From Spironucleus salmonicida (lineage: Eukaryota > Fornicata > Diplomonadida > Hexamitidae), in assembly GCA_000497125.2 (NCBI GenBank), contig CM035322.1:876001-940000 (forward strand): a stretch of DNA of 64,000 nucleotides. The letters are read 5' to 3'. A program made the position numbers and the translations under genes. The notes under the pieces are model-generated. The model made no database searches. It worked only from the letters and a program-made list of their open reading frames with translations, and had not been told where the DNA came from. This document shows positions 54,601-64,000 of the stretch, piece by piece; within the stretch, counting starts at the first letter, position 1, and each line of letters begins with the position of its first letter.

Positions 54601-57600
54601 TGAACAAAGTTCCAGATGAACCCTGGGAGGACCAGCGGCTATCCACTCTGCTAGAGCTGCTGAAAGCTCTATTAGTGCACTGTCCATTGTTTATCAATAC
54701 GAAAGTATAGTAAAACATGTAGGTTATTTTATTTGGCCTCAAGAACTAATAGATTAGACTAGATGTTGCAGATTGCCTAGAAATTATCAAGAAGAATCCT
54801 GTAAATGATTTGCTAAAGTTTTAAAAACATTAGGTCATCGTCAGCGTCGTCAATATTGTCAGAGATATCAAAAGTGTTACTAAAAATACCATCGGCCTGT
54901 CATAGGACATTTAGGATGCCATTGCGCAATAAGATGTGAAAGCTATTCTGAACAAAGTTACAGATGAACCCTGGGAGGACCAGCGGCTATCCACTCTGCT
55001 AGAGCTGCTGAAAGCTCTATTAGTGCACTGTCCATTGTTTATCAATACGAAAGTATAGTAAAACATGTAGGTTATTTTATTTGGCCTCAAGAGCTAATAG
55101 ATTAGACTAGATGTTGCAGATTGCCTAGAAATTATCAAGAAGAATCATGTAAATGATTTGCTAAAGTTTTAAAAACATTAGGTCATCGCCAGCGTCGTCA
55201 ATATTGTCAGAGATATCAAAAGCGTTACTAAAAATACCATCGGCCTGTCATAGGACATTTAGGATGCCATTGCGCAATAAGATGTGAAAGCTATTCTGAA
55301 CAAAGTTACAGATGAACCCTGGGAGGACCAGCGGCTATCCACTCTGCTAGAGCTGCTGAAAGCTCTATTAGTGCACTACCCATCTATTTTAACAGATTCA
55401 TTTTGTACCTGTATAACGAATATTTTAACTTAGATTTCTTAGCAGAATGACTTACTTTTAGATTTATCAAAAGTTTTGTCCAACGATGAGGGAATCCAGA
55501 ACTAGTTTATACGTTAGTAAACTAGTGAAGTCATCGCCAGCGTCGTCAATATTGTCAGAGATATCAAAAGCGTTACTAAAAATACCATCGGCCTGCCATA
55601 GGACATTTAGGATGCCATTGCGCAATAAGATGTGAAAGCTATTCTGAACAAAGTTCCAGATGAACCCTGGAAGGACCAGCGGCTATCCACTCTGCTAGAG
55701 CTGCTGAAAGCTCTATTAGTGCACTACCCATCTATTTTAACAGATTCATTTTGTACCTGTATAACGAATATTTTAACTTAGATTTCTTAGCAGAATGACT
55801 TACTTTTAGATTTATCAAAAGTTTTGTCCAACGATGAGGGAATCCAGAACTAGTTTATACGTTAGTAAACTAGTGAAGTCATCGCCAGCGTCGTCAATAT
55901 TGTCAGAGATATCAAAAGCGTTACTAAAAATACCATCGGCCTGCCATAGGACATTTAGGATGCCATTGCGCAATAAGATGTGAAAGCTATTCTGAACAAA
56001 GTTCCAGATGAACCCTGGAAGGACCAGCGGCTATCCACTCTGCTAGAGCTGCTGAAAGCTCTATTAGTGCACTACCCATCTATTTTAACAGATTCATTTT
56101 GTACCTGTATAACGAATATTTTAACTTAGATTTCTTAGCAGAATGACTTACTTTTAGATTTATCAAAAGTTTTGTCCAACGATGAGGGAATCCAGAACTA
56201 GTTTATACGTTAGTAAACTAGTAAAGTCATCGTCAGCGTCGTCAATATTGTCAGAGATATCAAAAGCGTTACTAAAAATACCATCGGCCTGCCATAGGAC
56301 ATTTAGGATGCCATTGCGCAATAAGATGTGAAAGCTATTCTGAACAAAGTTCCAGATGAACCCTGGGAGGACCAGCGGCTATCCACTCTGCTAGAGCTGC
56401 TGAAAGCTCTATTAGTGCACTGTCCATTGTTTATCAATACGAAAGTATAGTAAAACATGTAGGTTATTTTATTTGGCCTCAAGAACTAATAGATTAGACT
56501 AGATGTTGCAGATTGCCTAGAAATTATCAAGAAGAATCCTGTAAATGATTTGCTAAAGTTTTAAAAACATTAGGTCATCGTCAGCGTCGTCAATATTGTC
56601 AGAGATATCAAAAGTGTTACTAAAAATACCATCGGCCTGTCATAGGACATTTAGGATGCCATTGCGCAATAAGATGTGAAAGCTATTCTGAACAAAGTTC
56701 CAGATGAACCCTGGGAGGACCAGCGGCTATCCACTCTGCTAGAGCTGCTGAAAGCTCTATTAGTGCACTGTCCATTGTTTATCAATACGAAAGTATAGTA
56801 AAACATGTAGGTTATTTTATTTGGCCTCAAGAACTAATAGATTAGACTAGATGTTGCAGATTGCCTAGAAATTATCAAGAAGAATCCTGTAAATGATTTG
56901 CTAAAGTTTTAAAAACATTAGGTCATCGCCAGCGTCGTCAATATTGTCAGAGATATCAAAAGCGTTACTGAAAATACCATCGGCCTGTCATAGGACATTT
57001 AGGATGCCATTGCGCAATAAGATGTGAAAGCTATTCTGAACAAAGTTCCAGATGAACCCTGGAAGGACCAGCGGCTATCCACTCTGTTAGCTCTGTTTAT
57101 TACATTATTTGACTAATTTCCATTAAAAACTCTTTTATCACAATATCAGAATTTTAATATCATTTCTTACAATTTTTAAAGAATTAACAATGTCAAGTTT
57201 GATTAATATAATAATATGTTATTGCTAGTCGATGAAGTTTTATTCTAATAGAACAAAAGAAGATAATAAGTTGAAGCATTAACTTTTAGCAAATATGAAT
57301 AATACTCTAAATTAAACAATCCTAGCTAATATTTAAATTATTTTATGGAAAATTCTCCAATAGCAGGAAATTAAAGAGAGATCAATGAAGTTTAAAAATA
57401 TTATAAATAACTAGATTTTATTTCCTAAGATCGAAGACTATTTTTATTTACTGAAGAATTGTATAATTTAAGACGTATGGAGTCAATTTTTTGGAGAAAT
57501 ATTAGTCTACGCAGTCTTCATTATAATAAGAATATTAATAAGTCTGACAATATTATTAAATAATGCATATTTGCTGGCACTGATATGTCGTTGTTTAATT

Positions 57601-58883
57601 TTATTAAACATAATAATATTTAGAAAAATATATTATCAAGCTCAGACATTACCAGTTATTAGCATAGTAAAATTATTGGCCTGCCTTATCCACATGTATA
57701 GTTGTCTAAATAAATATTTAAAAATTAGTAAATTACACTAGCATTAGATGATTAAGTAAGCTTAATTACTAAAGTTAATTCATTTGCATAGGTTTCTATT
57801 ATTGATTATTACAATATATAATGTCCTGAAAAAGCATTATAAAAATAGTTATATTTGCCATTTATATCACCTTAGTTATGGCTTGTGAACAATAATAATG
57901 AGGATTCTAAAAAGTGTGTATGTTTCAATAATCTTGTTAAAATTAATATTAATAATTCATAATTATACTCAGTTAATAAGTAAAATTGTTTTAGTTAATA
58001 TTTTGAAATTATAAAAAATAGTACAAATATTTCATACCACGTTAATTCAAATAAATAAAATGGGTGTACATTATTAACTACCTCCTCAGGTTATATTAAT
58101 TTATCACAGTTAGCATTATTTTATTATGAGGTTTAATAATCATTTGATAATTTGCTCAACTAACTTAATAATAAAACTATATCTAAGATATTGCTGTCAT
58201 AAAAAAAATAATATTTAACAGAAATTAACTCTCTATTACTATTTCTGTATACTATTACTGGATGTGATGCTTTAGTCTGCAACTTCACTCAGATATTCAA
58301 GTAATAAGAACTTTATTCAATTTATTTTAATATTTTTGGTAGCCGTCTTACATAGATTGATTCATTCCATTTAATTAAAAGTTAATGCAAAGGTGCAAAG
58401 TTTATTTGCCTATAACAGCCATTTGATGATTTTATTTTTGATGATATTAATTATAGCTAGTTTTAAAAAATGCTATTATAGAAAGGGATACATTATTCAA
58501 ATCTTATTTTTTAATAATTAAAGACAAGTTAAAATTGCTAAACTTTAATCTGTGCTATTTCTATTGAGAAATAAGGTTTATTCTAAAGATTTCAAAATAT
58601 TGACTAGAAATCACCGGATTTTTTAATTACTTTTCATGGATTGAGCAGTCTAGGTGACATAATGAGCTAGGAAGGAGATACATATTACGCTACATTTGAC
58701 TCTGGAAATCATAGCACCATAGGACTGAGGGAAAAAACGAAAAATTTCTCAAAGTCCATTATACAAGTAGGTACTCTTTTTTCTGCAATTAATCTTTATG
58801 AATCAAACATTGAAACGCCTGAAAGCATGTTAAGAATTCATGACAAGGAAATTAAGTCTGCAATGAACGATTTATTTAAGTGA
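48679..58883 (+). CDS. giant tandem-repeat protein, about 3400 aa, one frameshift
   Basis: With TAA/TAG as Gln there is one frame from ATG (MKATYTILNFKGEQIFQ) to AAGTGA, except for one missing base near 53236 that shifts it. The N-terminal part (about 660 aa) is Asn/Gln/Ser/Leu-rich. Residues about 661-2800 are 19 tandem units of 116 aa. A C-terminal part of about 600 aa follows, with several Cys and segments such as SSGYINLSQLALFYYE and FHGLSSLGDIMSQEGDTYY. No clear signal peptide or membrane helix. Hundreds of TAA/TAG codons hide it from standard ORF finding. Amphipathic helices in the units suggest an extended helical rod. No family recognised. If the frameshift is real, translation stops within about 20 codons, mid-array. 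Confidence 0.8.
50659..57085 (+). repeat. 19 tandem 348-bp coding repeat units
   Basis: Units start with GTCATCG(T/C)CAGCGTCGTCA at 50659, 51007, 51355, 51703, 52051, 52399, 52747, 53095, 53442, 53790, 54138 and so on to 56922. Each has a near-constant core of about 230 bp (SVVNIVRDIKSV to LLELLKALLVH), then one of two unrelated second halves of equal length. Type 1 starts YPSILTDSFC; type 2 starts CPLFINTKVQQ. The order is 1,1,1,2,1,2,2,1,2,2,1,2,2,1,1,1,2,2, then a truncated last unit. Confidence 0.95.
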
Positions 58884-59298
58884 TACTTAATTTAATTTCT
58901 TATTTAGTTATTCTGCAGCTAAAGTTTATCAGAAATCCTGCATTAAAAACTTTTAAACGCACTGTAAACAATATTTTAGAGTATTAAAAATCTAAATGTA
59001 ATACAAAATATCCATTACATCCGAGATTTATGAGAATACTACAATGATAGATACTATAAAAGTTAAATTGGCGTTTGATTGCATTTTAATTTACATGGAA
59101 ATGTGATAATGCGAGTTTTAAACATACTTTGAGGCTGAAGTATGGATAACTGTACTAACTAACATCTACAAGAATTCACAATAGCGCTAAAGGCGTCTAC
59201 TAAAACACCCAACTGAAGTAAAATTCGAACAAATGGTGCTATAATAAACGTTACAACTCGGTAAGTGGTCTCTTCACCTCAATCCGTACCACACCAAG
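58884..59298. other. AT-rich spacer between convergent genes
   Basis: 415 bp downstream of the giant gene and of the minus-strand coiled-coil gene. AT-rich up to about 59250, then mixed. No gene supported on either strand. Confidence 0.4.
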
Positions 59299-60042
59299 TC
59301 AACCCCCTCCAGCCCCTGCACAGCTGTTGGTCATTATATCCTCAATCACCAGGTCCTACCCAGCCCTAAAAGGTACGTACTGGAGCGGCTCTCCTGAATT
59401 TTTCCGTGCGAGTTCTAGCTGCAGCTGCAACGCGCAGATTTCCCTGCTCTGCAGCGCGTCCCGGTGCTCCTGCGCTTTCACGTAATTCGTGAGCTTGCGC
59501 AGCGTTATCGACTCGAAGTTTTTGAGCCTTCTGGCGAGAGCCAGCAACTTGTTCTGGTCCACAGTGTCCTTTTAGAGAGTGATGCGCAGATCCTTTAGCT
59601 GCGCCACGACAGGCTGGAGGCCGGGGAAAGGAGGGAGAATTACGACCTTTTGGGCATGAAAACGGCTATTTTGCAGATCGTTTTCGCTGCTTTATGCCGC
59701 TAGCTACTGCCCCAGGAAATTGATGCGCTCCTGCTGACTGGAAATTATTTCCTCCGCCGTTTTCAGTTTTCCGCCGGACAGCTTGCTCTGCTGGTTCAGT
59801 TCCACTGCCTGCTTTATTTTCGGGATTAGCTACTTGAGCTGGTCCTGCAGCTCATCGTTACTTTCCTGCAGGTTGAAATTTTGCTCTTGCAGCTCTTTGA
59901 TGGCTTTTTGGTAGTTCTTTTCCTTCTATGTAAACTTCATTTCCGCTACTATGATATCCACTGTACTCAGTTTGTTGCGTTTGCGGTTCATATACGAGGC
60001 GTTCATGTTAAGCGCTGTTGGCGACAAAACCGCAGAGCGCAT
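59299..60042 (-). CDS. coiled-coil protein, 247 aa
   Basis: Starts MRSAVLSPTALNMNASYMNR. An in-frame ATG 36 bp downstream is the alternative start. Five or more TAG/TAA codons are Gln. Coiled-coil segments lie at about 40-115 (for example IKELQEQNFNLQESNDELQD) and 165-225. The end is Gly-rich (CAGAGGG), stop TGA. Likely cytoskeletal. It is divergent from the RRM gene by 57 bp. Confidence 0.72.
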
Positions 60043-60099
60043 TTTCTGAAAATATAGTAATATACATATAATATAATTTTAAAATACCCTTTCTTTCTA
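60043..60099. promoter_or_regulatory. divergent AT-rich promoter
   Basis: 57 bp serving two divergent genes, with TAATATACATATAATATAAT in the centre. Confidence 0.4.
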
Positions 60100-60567
60100 A
60101 TGGATTTCTTGAAGAAATTCTAAGTATAGTCAAAATTGAAAGAGGATGAGGAGTAAAAGCGTGAAATATAAAATTTATAGATATAGAATCCATATCACGA
60201 CTTTCCAGACTCTCCTCGCCATATTTACAAAAAGTTGACTGAGCTTTGTAAGATAACGGAATTAGAGGAAGATAATACAGAATTTACAGGATTCAAAACG
60301 CTTTAAGAAGATTTTATTATAACAGCAGATGATAAAAGATCAGTAAGGGTCATTGGTGTTGCTAGGAATGCAACAGCCACAGACTTGTAGTAGAAGTTTT
60401 GCACAGTTGGCGATATCAAGAAAATTTCATAAGGCGGAGGAGGATGGATCATTGAATTTGTTGATGAATCACTTGTTGCCATGGCTATTGAAAGGATTAG
60501 CGGGTAGATGTTATTAGGTTAAAAATTAAAAGTTGAGTTAAAGAAGACGTTATTAAAAAAGAAGTGA
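60100..60567 (+). CDS. single-RRM RNA-binding protein, 155 aa
   Basis: Starts MDFLKKFQVQSKLKEDEEQK; nine or so TAA/TAG codons are Gln. Residues about 82-150 form an RRM: VRVIGVARNATATDLQQKFC (strand 1 and helix 1), GDIKKIS, GGGGWIIEFVDESLVAMAIE (RNP1 region and helix 2), then LLGQKLKVELKK. A charged N-terminal extension precedes it. Aromatic RNP residues are mostly missing, so RNA contact may be atypical. Ends AAGTGA. Confidence 0.75.
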
Positions 60568-60680
60568 AGGCTGTTATTATCGATTATTTATAGTTGATTG
60601 AAATAAGTCCGTTATTGATATATAATAACTTTTACTATATAATATATTATGTAGTATAATCTATATTTCTTTCCATTAAA

Positions 60681-61673
60681 ATGGCTCCAGAATTCCCTTA
60701 TGAATATACACCTACTCATCCATTTTTATACCAAAAAGAGATTAAAAATTTATAGTATTACATACTTCATATAATATGTATTGTTACAGCACCATTTTTG
60801 GCAATCCCTAAGTTATTGTTAGTATTAATTTGGATGGGAGTTTCTGCATTTTTTGTTTCCGTATTTAATGTCAAAAATTAAAACCTACCATAGAGTAGAA
60901 TAATTTATCCTATTTACAGGTTTTTCTGGTGGTTAGTCTTAAAAACCTAATTTATTCATATTAGAATTATCAATAAACCAAAATAAATGTAACCAGTGTT
61001 AATTTCTAATCATACAAACATGAATGATGTTGTTACTCATGGAGTATTATTGGCACCTAAATATTTAGCAAGATCAGACATGTTTGGAGCTTTTGGTATA
61101 GGACCAGTTATAACAGCTAATAGATCATTATCCGTTTAAAAGAACACTTCAAATGCATAGTTATTAGATGATATGAAACGTATTTGTGATGAATTCAATA
61201 CTAGTCAAACCCCTTTGTAAATATTTCCTGAGGGGACAATTGCAGCTGAACATTGCGTCCTACGTTTTAGAGCTGGTGCTTTTAGATTAAATCATGATGT
61301 ATAGATTGTTGCGTTGAAGTATAAAAAGATGTTGCATAATGCGTGGCTTTGTTAGTCTGGTTTGCGCCATTTAATAGACCTTAGCTGCAATTTTGCAAGT
61401 ATTCTCGAATATATTTATTTAGATGTGGTTAAAAATGAAACACCCGATCAAGCTGGGAAAAGGCTGGCCGATACATTAGGCAGAGTTTATTTGCCGTATA
61501 CTAATGAAGATTATCAATGGTTTAATGGAAAATGTGACTCTAAAGACAGATGCACACATGAGTATATTAAGGATTTTGGTTGGATGGGCCAAATTGACGA
61601 ATGGAAACAAAAATGCAGTGCAAATAATCTTGACTGGAGATACTTCCACGAAGAGTCTTATTTCAAAAAGTGA
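60681..61673 (+). CDS. PlsC-type glycerophospholipid acyltransferase (AGPAT/LPCAT-like), 330 aa
   Basis: A membrane enzyme that transfers an acyl chain to a lysophospholipid or glycerol phosphate. The N-terminal hydrophobic hairpin (LHIICIVTAPFLAIPKLLLV) is at about 30-65. The HX4D motif is in SNHTNMNDVV (about 110-119) and the FPEGT motif at about 183. The LPCAT-like order and a C-terminal region with GRVYLPYTNEDYQ and several Cys follow. In the first two thirds about ten TAA/TAG codons are Gln; the last third has none. Ends AAGTGA. Substrate not determinable. Confidence 0.87.
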
Positions 61674-61753
61674 TCTAATTTTATCATTGATTTCATGCCA
61701 AAATCATCCAGTTTTAGCAATTTACGGCATTTATCTCTAATTCTGTTGTGACC

Positions 61754-62404
61754 ATGAGAAGCTGGCATGCATATTTGCATTCTCGCGACATGACTATACC
61801 ACATATCATACAGATGTTCAGATGCTGCCATAACTGCTTTCGCCCCGGCAGGCCCAATATTCCAGACCACCAATATGCGGAAATTTCACTTCGCAAAATG
61901 AGCCTCGATGCGATTTTCCAGCAGATAGCGTACCAGATCGACACCGGTGCCACCACGCTCACTATAGACCATGTACTATAGCTGAAAACGATCCAGAAGA
62001 CCCCAGGCGTGCCACTCAGCCAGCAGTTCAGCGTGGCGGAGATGCCGGCGCTCGCCCCGAGCCCCGAGGCGGTGGGACAGCCAGCAGAGCTTTTGGATCA
62101 GCTCGCTGCAGTAGTACTAGGCAACCAATTTTTTAGCGTGCAGGTGGCGTCCCAGCAAGGCCAGAGCCGCCCGGTAGTGAGCACCTGCGCAGCGCAGATT
62201 CTGCACACGCTCATGGAGGTGCGCCGCCGCAGCGTCCCGGAGCGTCTCTGTGATTTCTTTGGAGCTGCACGCGGCGGGGAGGCGGAGGCGCTGCGTGCCG
62301 AGGTGCGGGAGCTGCGGGAGACGCTCGAAATGACGCAGGAGCAGGTGGATCAGCTCATCGCTGAGAACGACGAATTGCAGGCGCAGGTGAGCCTCGTTGT
62401 GTGA
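61754..62404 (+). CDS. hypothetical protein with C-terminal leucine zipper, 216 aa
   Basis: The frame is open across a TAG at 61979 (Gln), joining an AT-rich N-terminal third (with FRCCHNCFRPGRPNIPDHQY, possibly zinc-binding) to a GC-rich remainder. The C-terminus is a coiled coil (LRAEVRELRETLEMTQEQVD onward). The start at 61754 is the first ATG after an upstream in-frame TGA. No start motif is visible, so the N-terminus is the weakest part. No family recognised. Ends in TGA. Confidence 0.6.
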
Positions 62405-62754
62405 GCAGTTCTAGCGCTTATATCACTTTTTACTTATATCACTTCGCACTTATATCACTTCGTTGCGCGATAACGCCGAAGGGCCACTAATTTTTTTTGT
62501 TTTAAGGTGTTCAATCTGAGCATTTTAGGCACCAAATTTGCCCAAATTTGCCCTGCCACAAACCGCGAATTCCGCTACCCACTTCTCTGATTTTTTATTT
62601 GCACTTTTCGCAATTCGCTCCGCCTCAGTTCCTTCCTTTCTTTGGACTTTAAGCCATTTTCCACTCGAAAACGACCCCTTCCATACACCACTCCTTAATT
62701 TTTTATATTCTATATAATACTATATAATAATCATATATCGCTCCCTTCCCGAAA
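62405..62754. other. spacer with three phased 12-bp repeats
   Basis: 350 bp upstream of midasin. CTTATATCACTT occurs at 62417, 62433 and 62449, spaced exactly 16 bp. Further on, CTATATAATACTATATAATA lies about 40 bp before the midasin ATG, with CCCTTCCCGAAAATG at the start. No gene seen. Confidence 0.6.
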
Positions 62755-64000
62755 ATGCCGTTCATTCACCCCCAGCACCAGCAGCTGCTTGCTGCGATCA
62801 CAGTACCCCACCCGATCCTGATAAGCGGCCCACCAGGCTCTGGAAAAACGTGCCTGGCCAACGCGCTGCGGGACGTCGTGCACCTGCCCCTCAGCGCTTC
62901 CCAGGACCCGAAGGACCTTTTCGGGCAGGTGACGTGCGGCCAGACGCCCGGACAGTTCTTCTTCCGCGCGGGGCCGCTGGCGCGCGCCGCAGAACGCGGC
63001 CAGACGGTCGTTATCGAGGCCGCGCCGTCGCTCGAAATCGACGTTTTTTCTGGCATAATTTGCGTTTTGGACGCGCTGGTGACCGGAAAATCGCAGTTTT
63101 AGCACGGAAATCGCGTTTTTCGCGTTGCGGAAACGTTCAGAATTGTCGTAATTTGCGCCCAAACGGCGAGGCTGCTGAAGAGCAATTTCGCCTCAAATTT
63201 CGTGCAGATTCGGACCCAAAATTTCACTGCGCGGCAGGTCCTGGAGATGGCTGGCGCGCCGTTCCAGCCTTTTGTCGAAATCCTGCGCCCGCTGGAAATG
63301 CCAATTTAGAACTTGCTGAAGGCGATAACGCGGCTCAGAAGCGCGCTGAATCGCCAGGTTTTGACGTTTAACGCGCAGTTTTTGCTCACTTCCGACATTA
63401 ACACCGTGGACGACAAATCGCGGTTTATGATCGTGTCTGAAATCTGCCAGTGCTTCGTTTTTCAGTTTCCGCCCAAAAAGCAGCAATCGCTCATCTAGCA
63501 GCTCGCGTTTTTATTTTTTTTGGACCTAGAGCACTTAAATACGTTCATTTTTGATTAAGAAATTCCAACTGATATAATCAATAATGAGTATTGCGTCGGA
63601 AACTACGTTTTCAAGCAGATTTCTCCCAGTAATTTCAACTTTTAAGCTCCGAATTTCGCGCTCACAAACTACACCAAAATACTGTTAAACTACATCCAAG
63701 CGGCAGTCTCAAACAACGAAAATCTGCTCCTTATATCATCGACAGGAATTGGCAAGACGTACACGCTCGAAATCGCAGCAAAAGCGGCTGGAAACGACCT
63801 CAAAATTGTAAATTTATCCGCCCAAACTGATATAACAGACCTCATCGGCGGCTTCAAACCGGTGAGTCAGCTAAGCGTCGCGCGGACGATTTACTAGAGT
63901 ACCATTGCATTAATAAATGAGGTTTTGGATGCAAAATCCACTTAAAATAACCAGTTTATCGAGCGCATTTTTGCACTTTTCACAGCCAAAAACTATGTAG
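62755..64000 (+). CDS. MDN1: midasin (MDN1/Rea1) AAA ATPase, N-terminal part
   Basis: The giant dynein-like AAA protein that strips assembly factors from pre-60S ribosomes in the nucleus. AAA1 has GPPGSGKT (residues 25-32) and SASQDPKDLFGQV. AAA2 has SSTGIGKTYTLEIAAKAAGN (about 328-347), followed by IVNLSAQTDITDLIGGFKPV, the midasin signature (NLSxQxxxxDLLGGFKPV). TAG/TAA codons are Gln at 63100, 63307 and 63496 and later. The protein is cut by the window end; full-length midasins exceed 4000 aa. Confidence 0.93.

Noticed and set aside
50659-57085. Satellite DNA or CRISPR-like array
   Set aside because: The period is exactly 116 codons, the frame is TGA-free and joins unique coding ends, and there are no short repeats with unique spacers.
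62009-62404. Separate 131-aa gene starting at 62009
   Set aside because: The frame continues upstream through a TAG read as Gln to an ATG at 61754, so I treat it as one 216-aa gene, with a weak N-terminus.
1-64000. tRNA, rRNA and spliceosomal introns
   Set aside because: I looked for GGTTCRANNCC B-boxes, rRNA-like segments and GT-AG interruptions in the conserved genes and saw none that I could support by eye. A tRNAscan/Infernal run would settle it.

Overview
This window looks like chromosomal DNA of a hexamitid-type diplomonad (the Hexamita, Spironucleus and Trepomonas side of the group). TGA is the only working stop, and TAA and TAG sit inside gene after gene where glutamine fits. Examples are the invariant Gln before the catalytic Cys of an aldehyde dehydrogenase (TAA at 28885-28887, minus strand) and the Gln of the WxIQxCSA motif in an ARF-like GTPase (TAG at 11904-11906, minus strand). 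Two near-identical copies of one gene also differ by CAG versus TAG at the same codon. Genes appear intronless and tightly packed in both orientations. They are separated by short AT-rich spacers and often end in AGTGA, which resembles the Giardia-type polyadenylation signal. Ankyrin repeats of diplomonad type are present. I rebuilt gene models under this code, so many are longer than standard-code ORFs and several are invisible to a standard-code ORF search.

Layout. 1-4.4 kb: an SLC35F6-like transporter, a multi-RRM protein, a profilin-like protein and small unknowns. 4.55-32.7 kb: a mosaic of GC-rich blocks embedded in AT-rich DNA. Three blocks (P 6.3 kb, Q 1.24 kb, R 1.05 kb) each occur twice in inverted orientation, in the interlocked order P-Q-P'-R-Q'-R'. 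P carries a 2020-aa protein I do not recognise, Q carries 171-aa and 77-aa genes, and R carries 153-aa and 68-aa genes. One copy of each block cuts a flanking gene that is whole at the other copy. Between them lie an ARL GTPase, coiled-coil proteins, an ankyrin protein, a tail-anchored aldehyde dehydrogenase and an LRR protein.

32.8-48.2 kb is a housekeeping run: a DYRK-like kinase, a Trf4-type non-canonical poly(A) polymerase, coiled-coil proteins, an RJL GTPase, a second SLC35F6-like transporter and an Mtr4 helicase. Mtr4 and the Trf4-type polymerase are two partners of the nuclear TRAMP RNA-surveillance complex in other eukaryotes.

48.7-58.9 kb holds one hidden giant gene of about 3400 codons that is saturated with TAA and TAG. 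Its centre is 19 tandem 348-bp (116-aa) units with two interchangeable second halves. The frame is intact except for a single missing base in one unit. 59.3-64 kb: coiled-coil and RRM proteins, a PlsC-type acyltransferase, an unknown leucine-zipper protein and the start of midasin (MDN1), which runs off the window.

Limits: family names rest on motifs read by eye. Hypothetical genes rest on open frame, context, start motif and stop context only.
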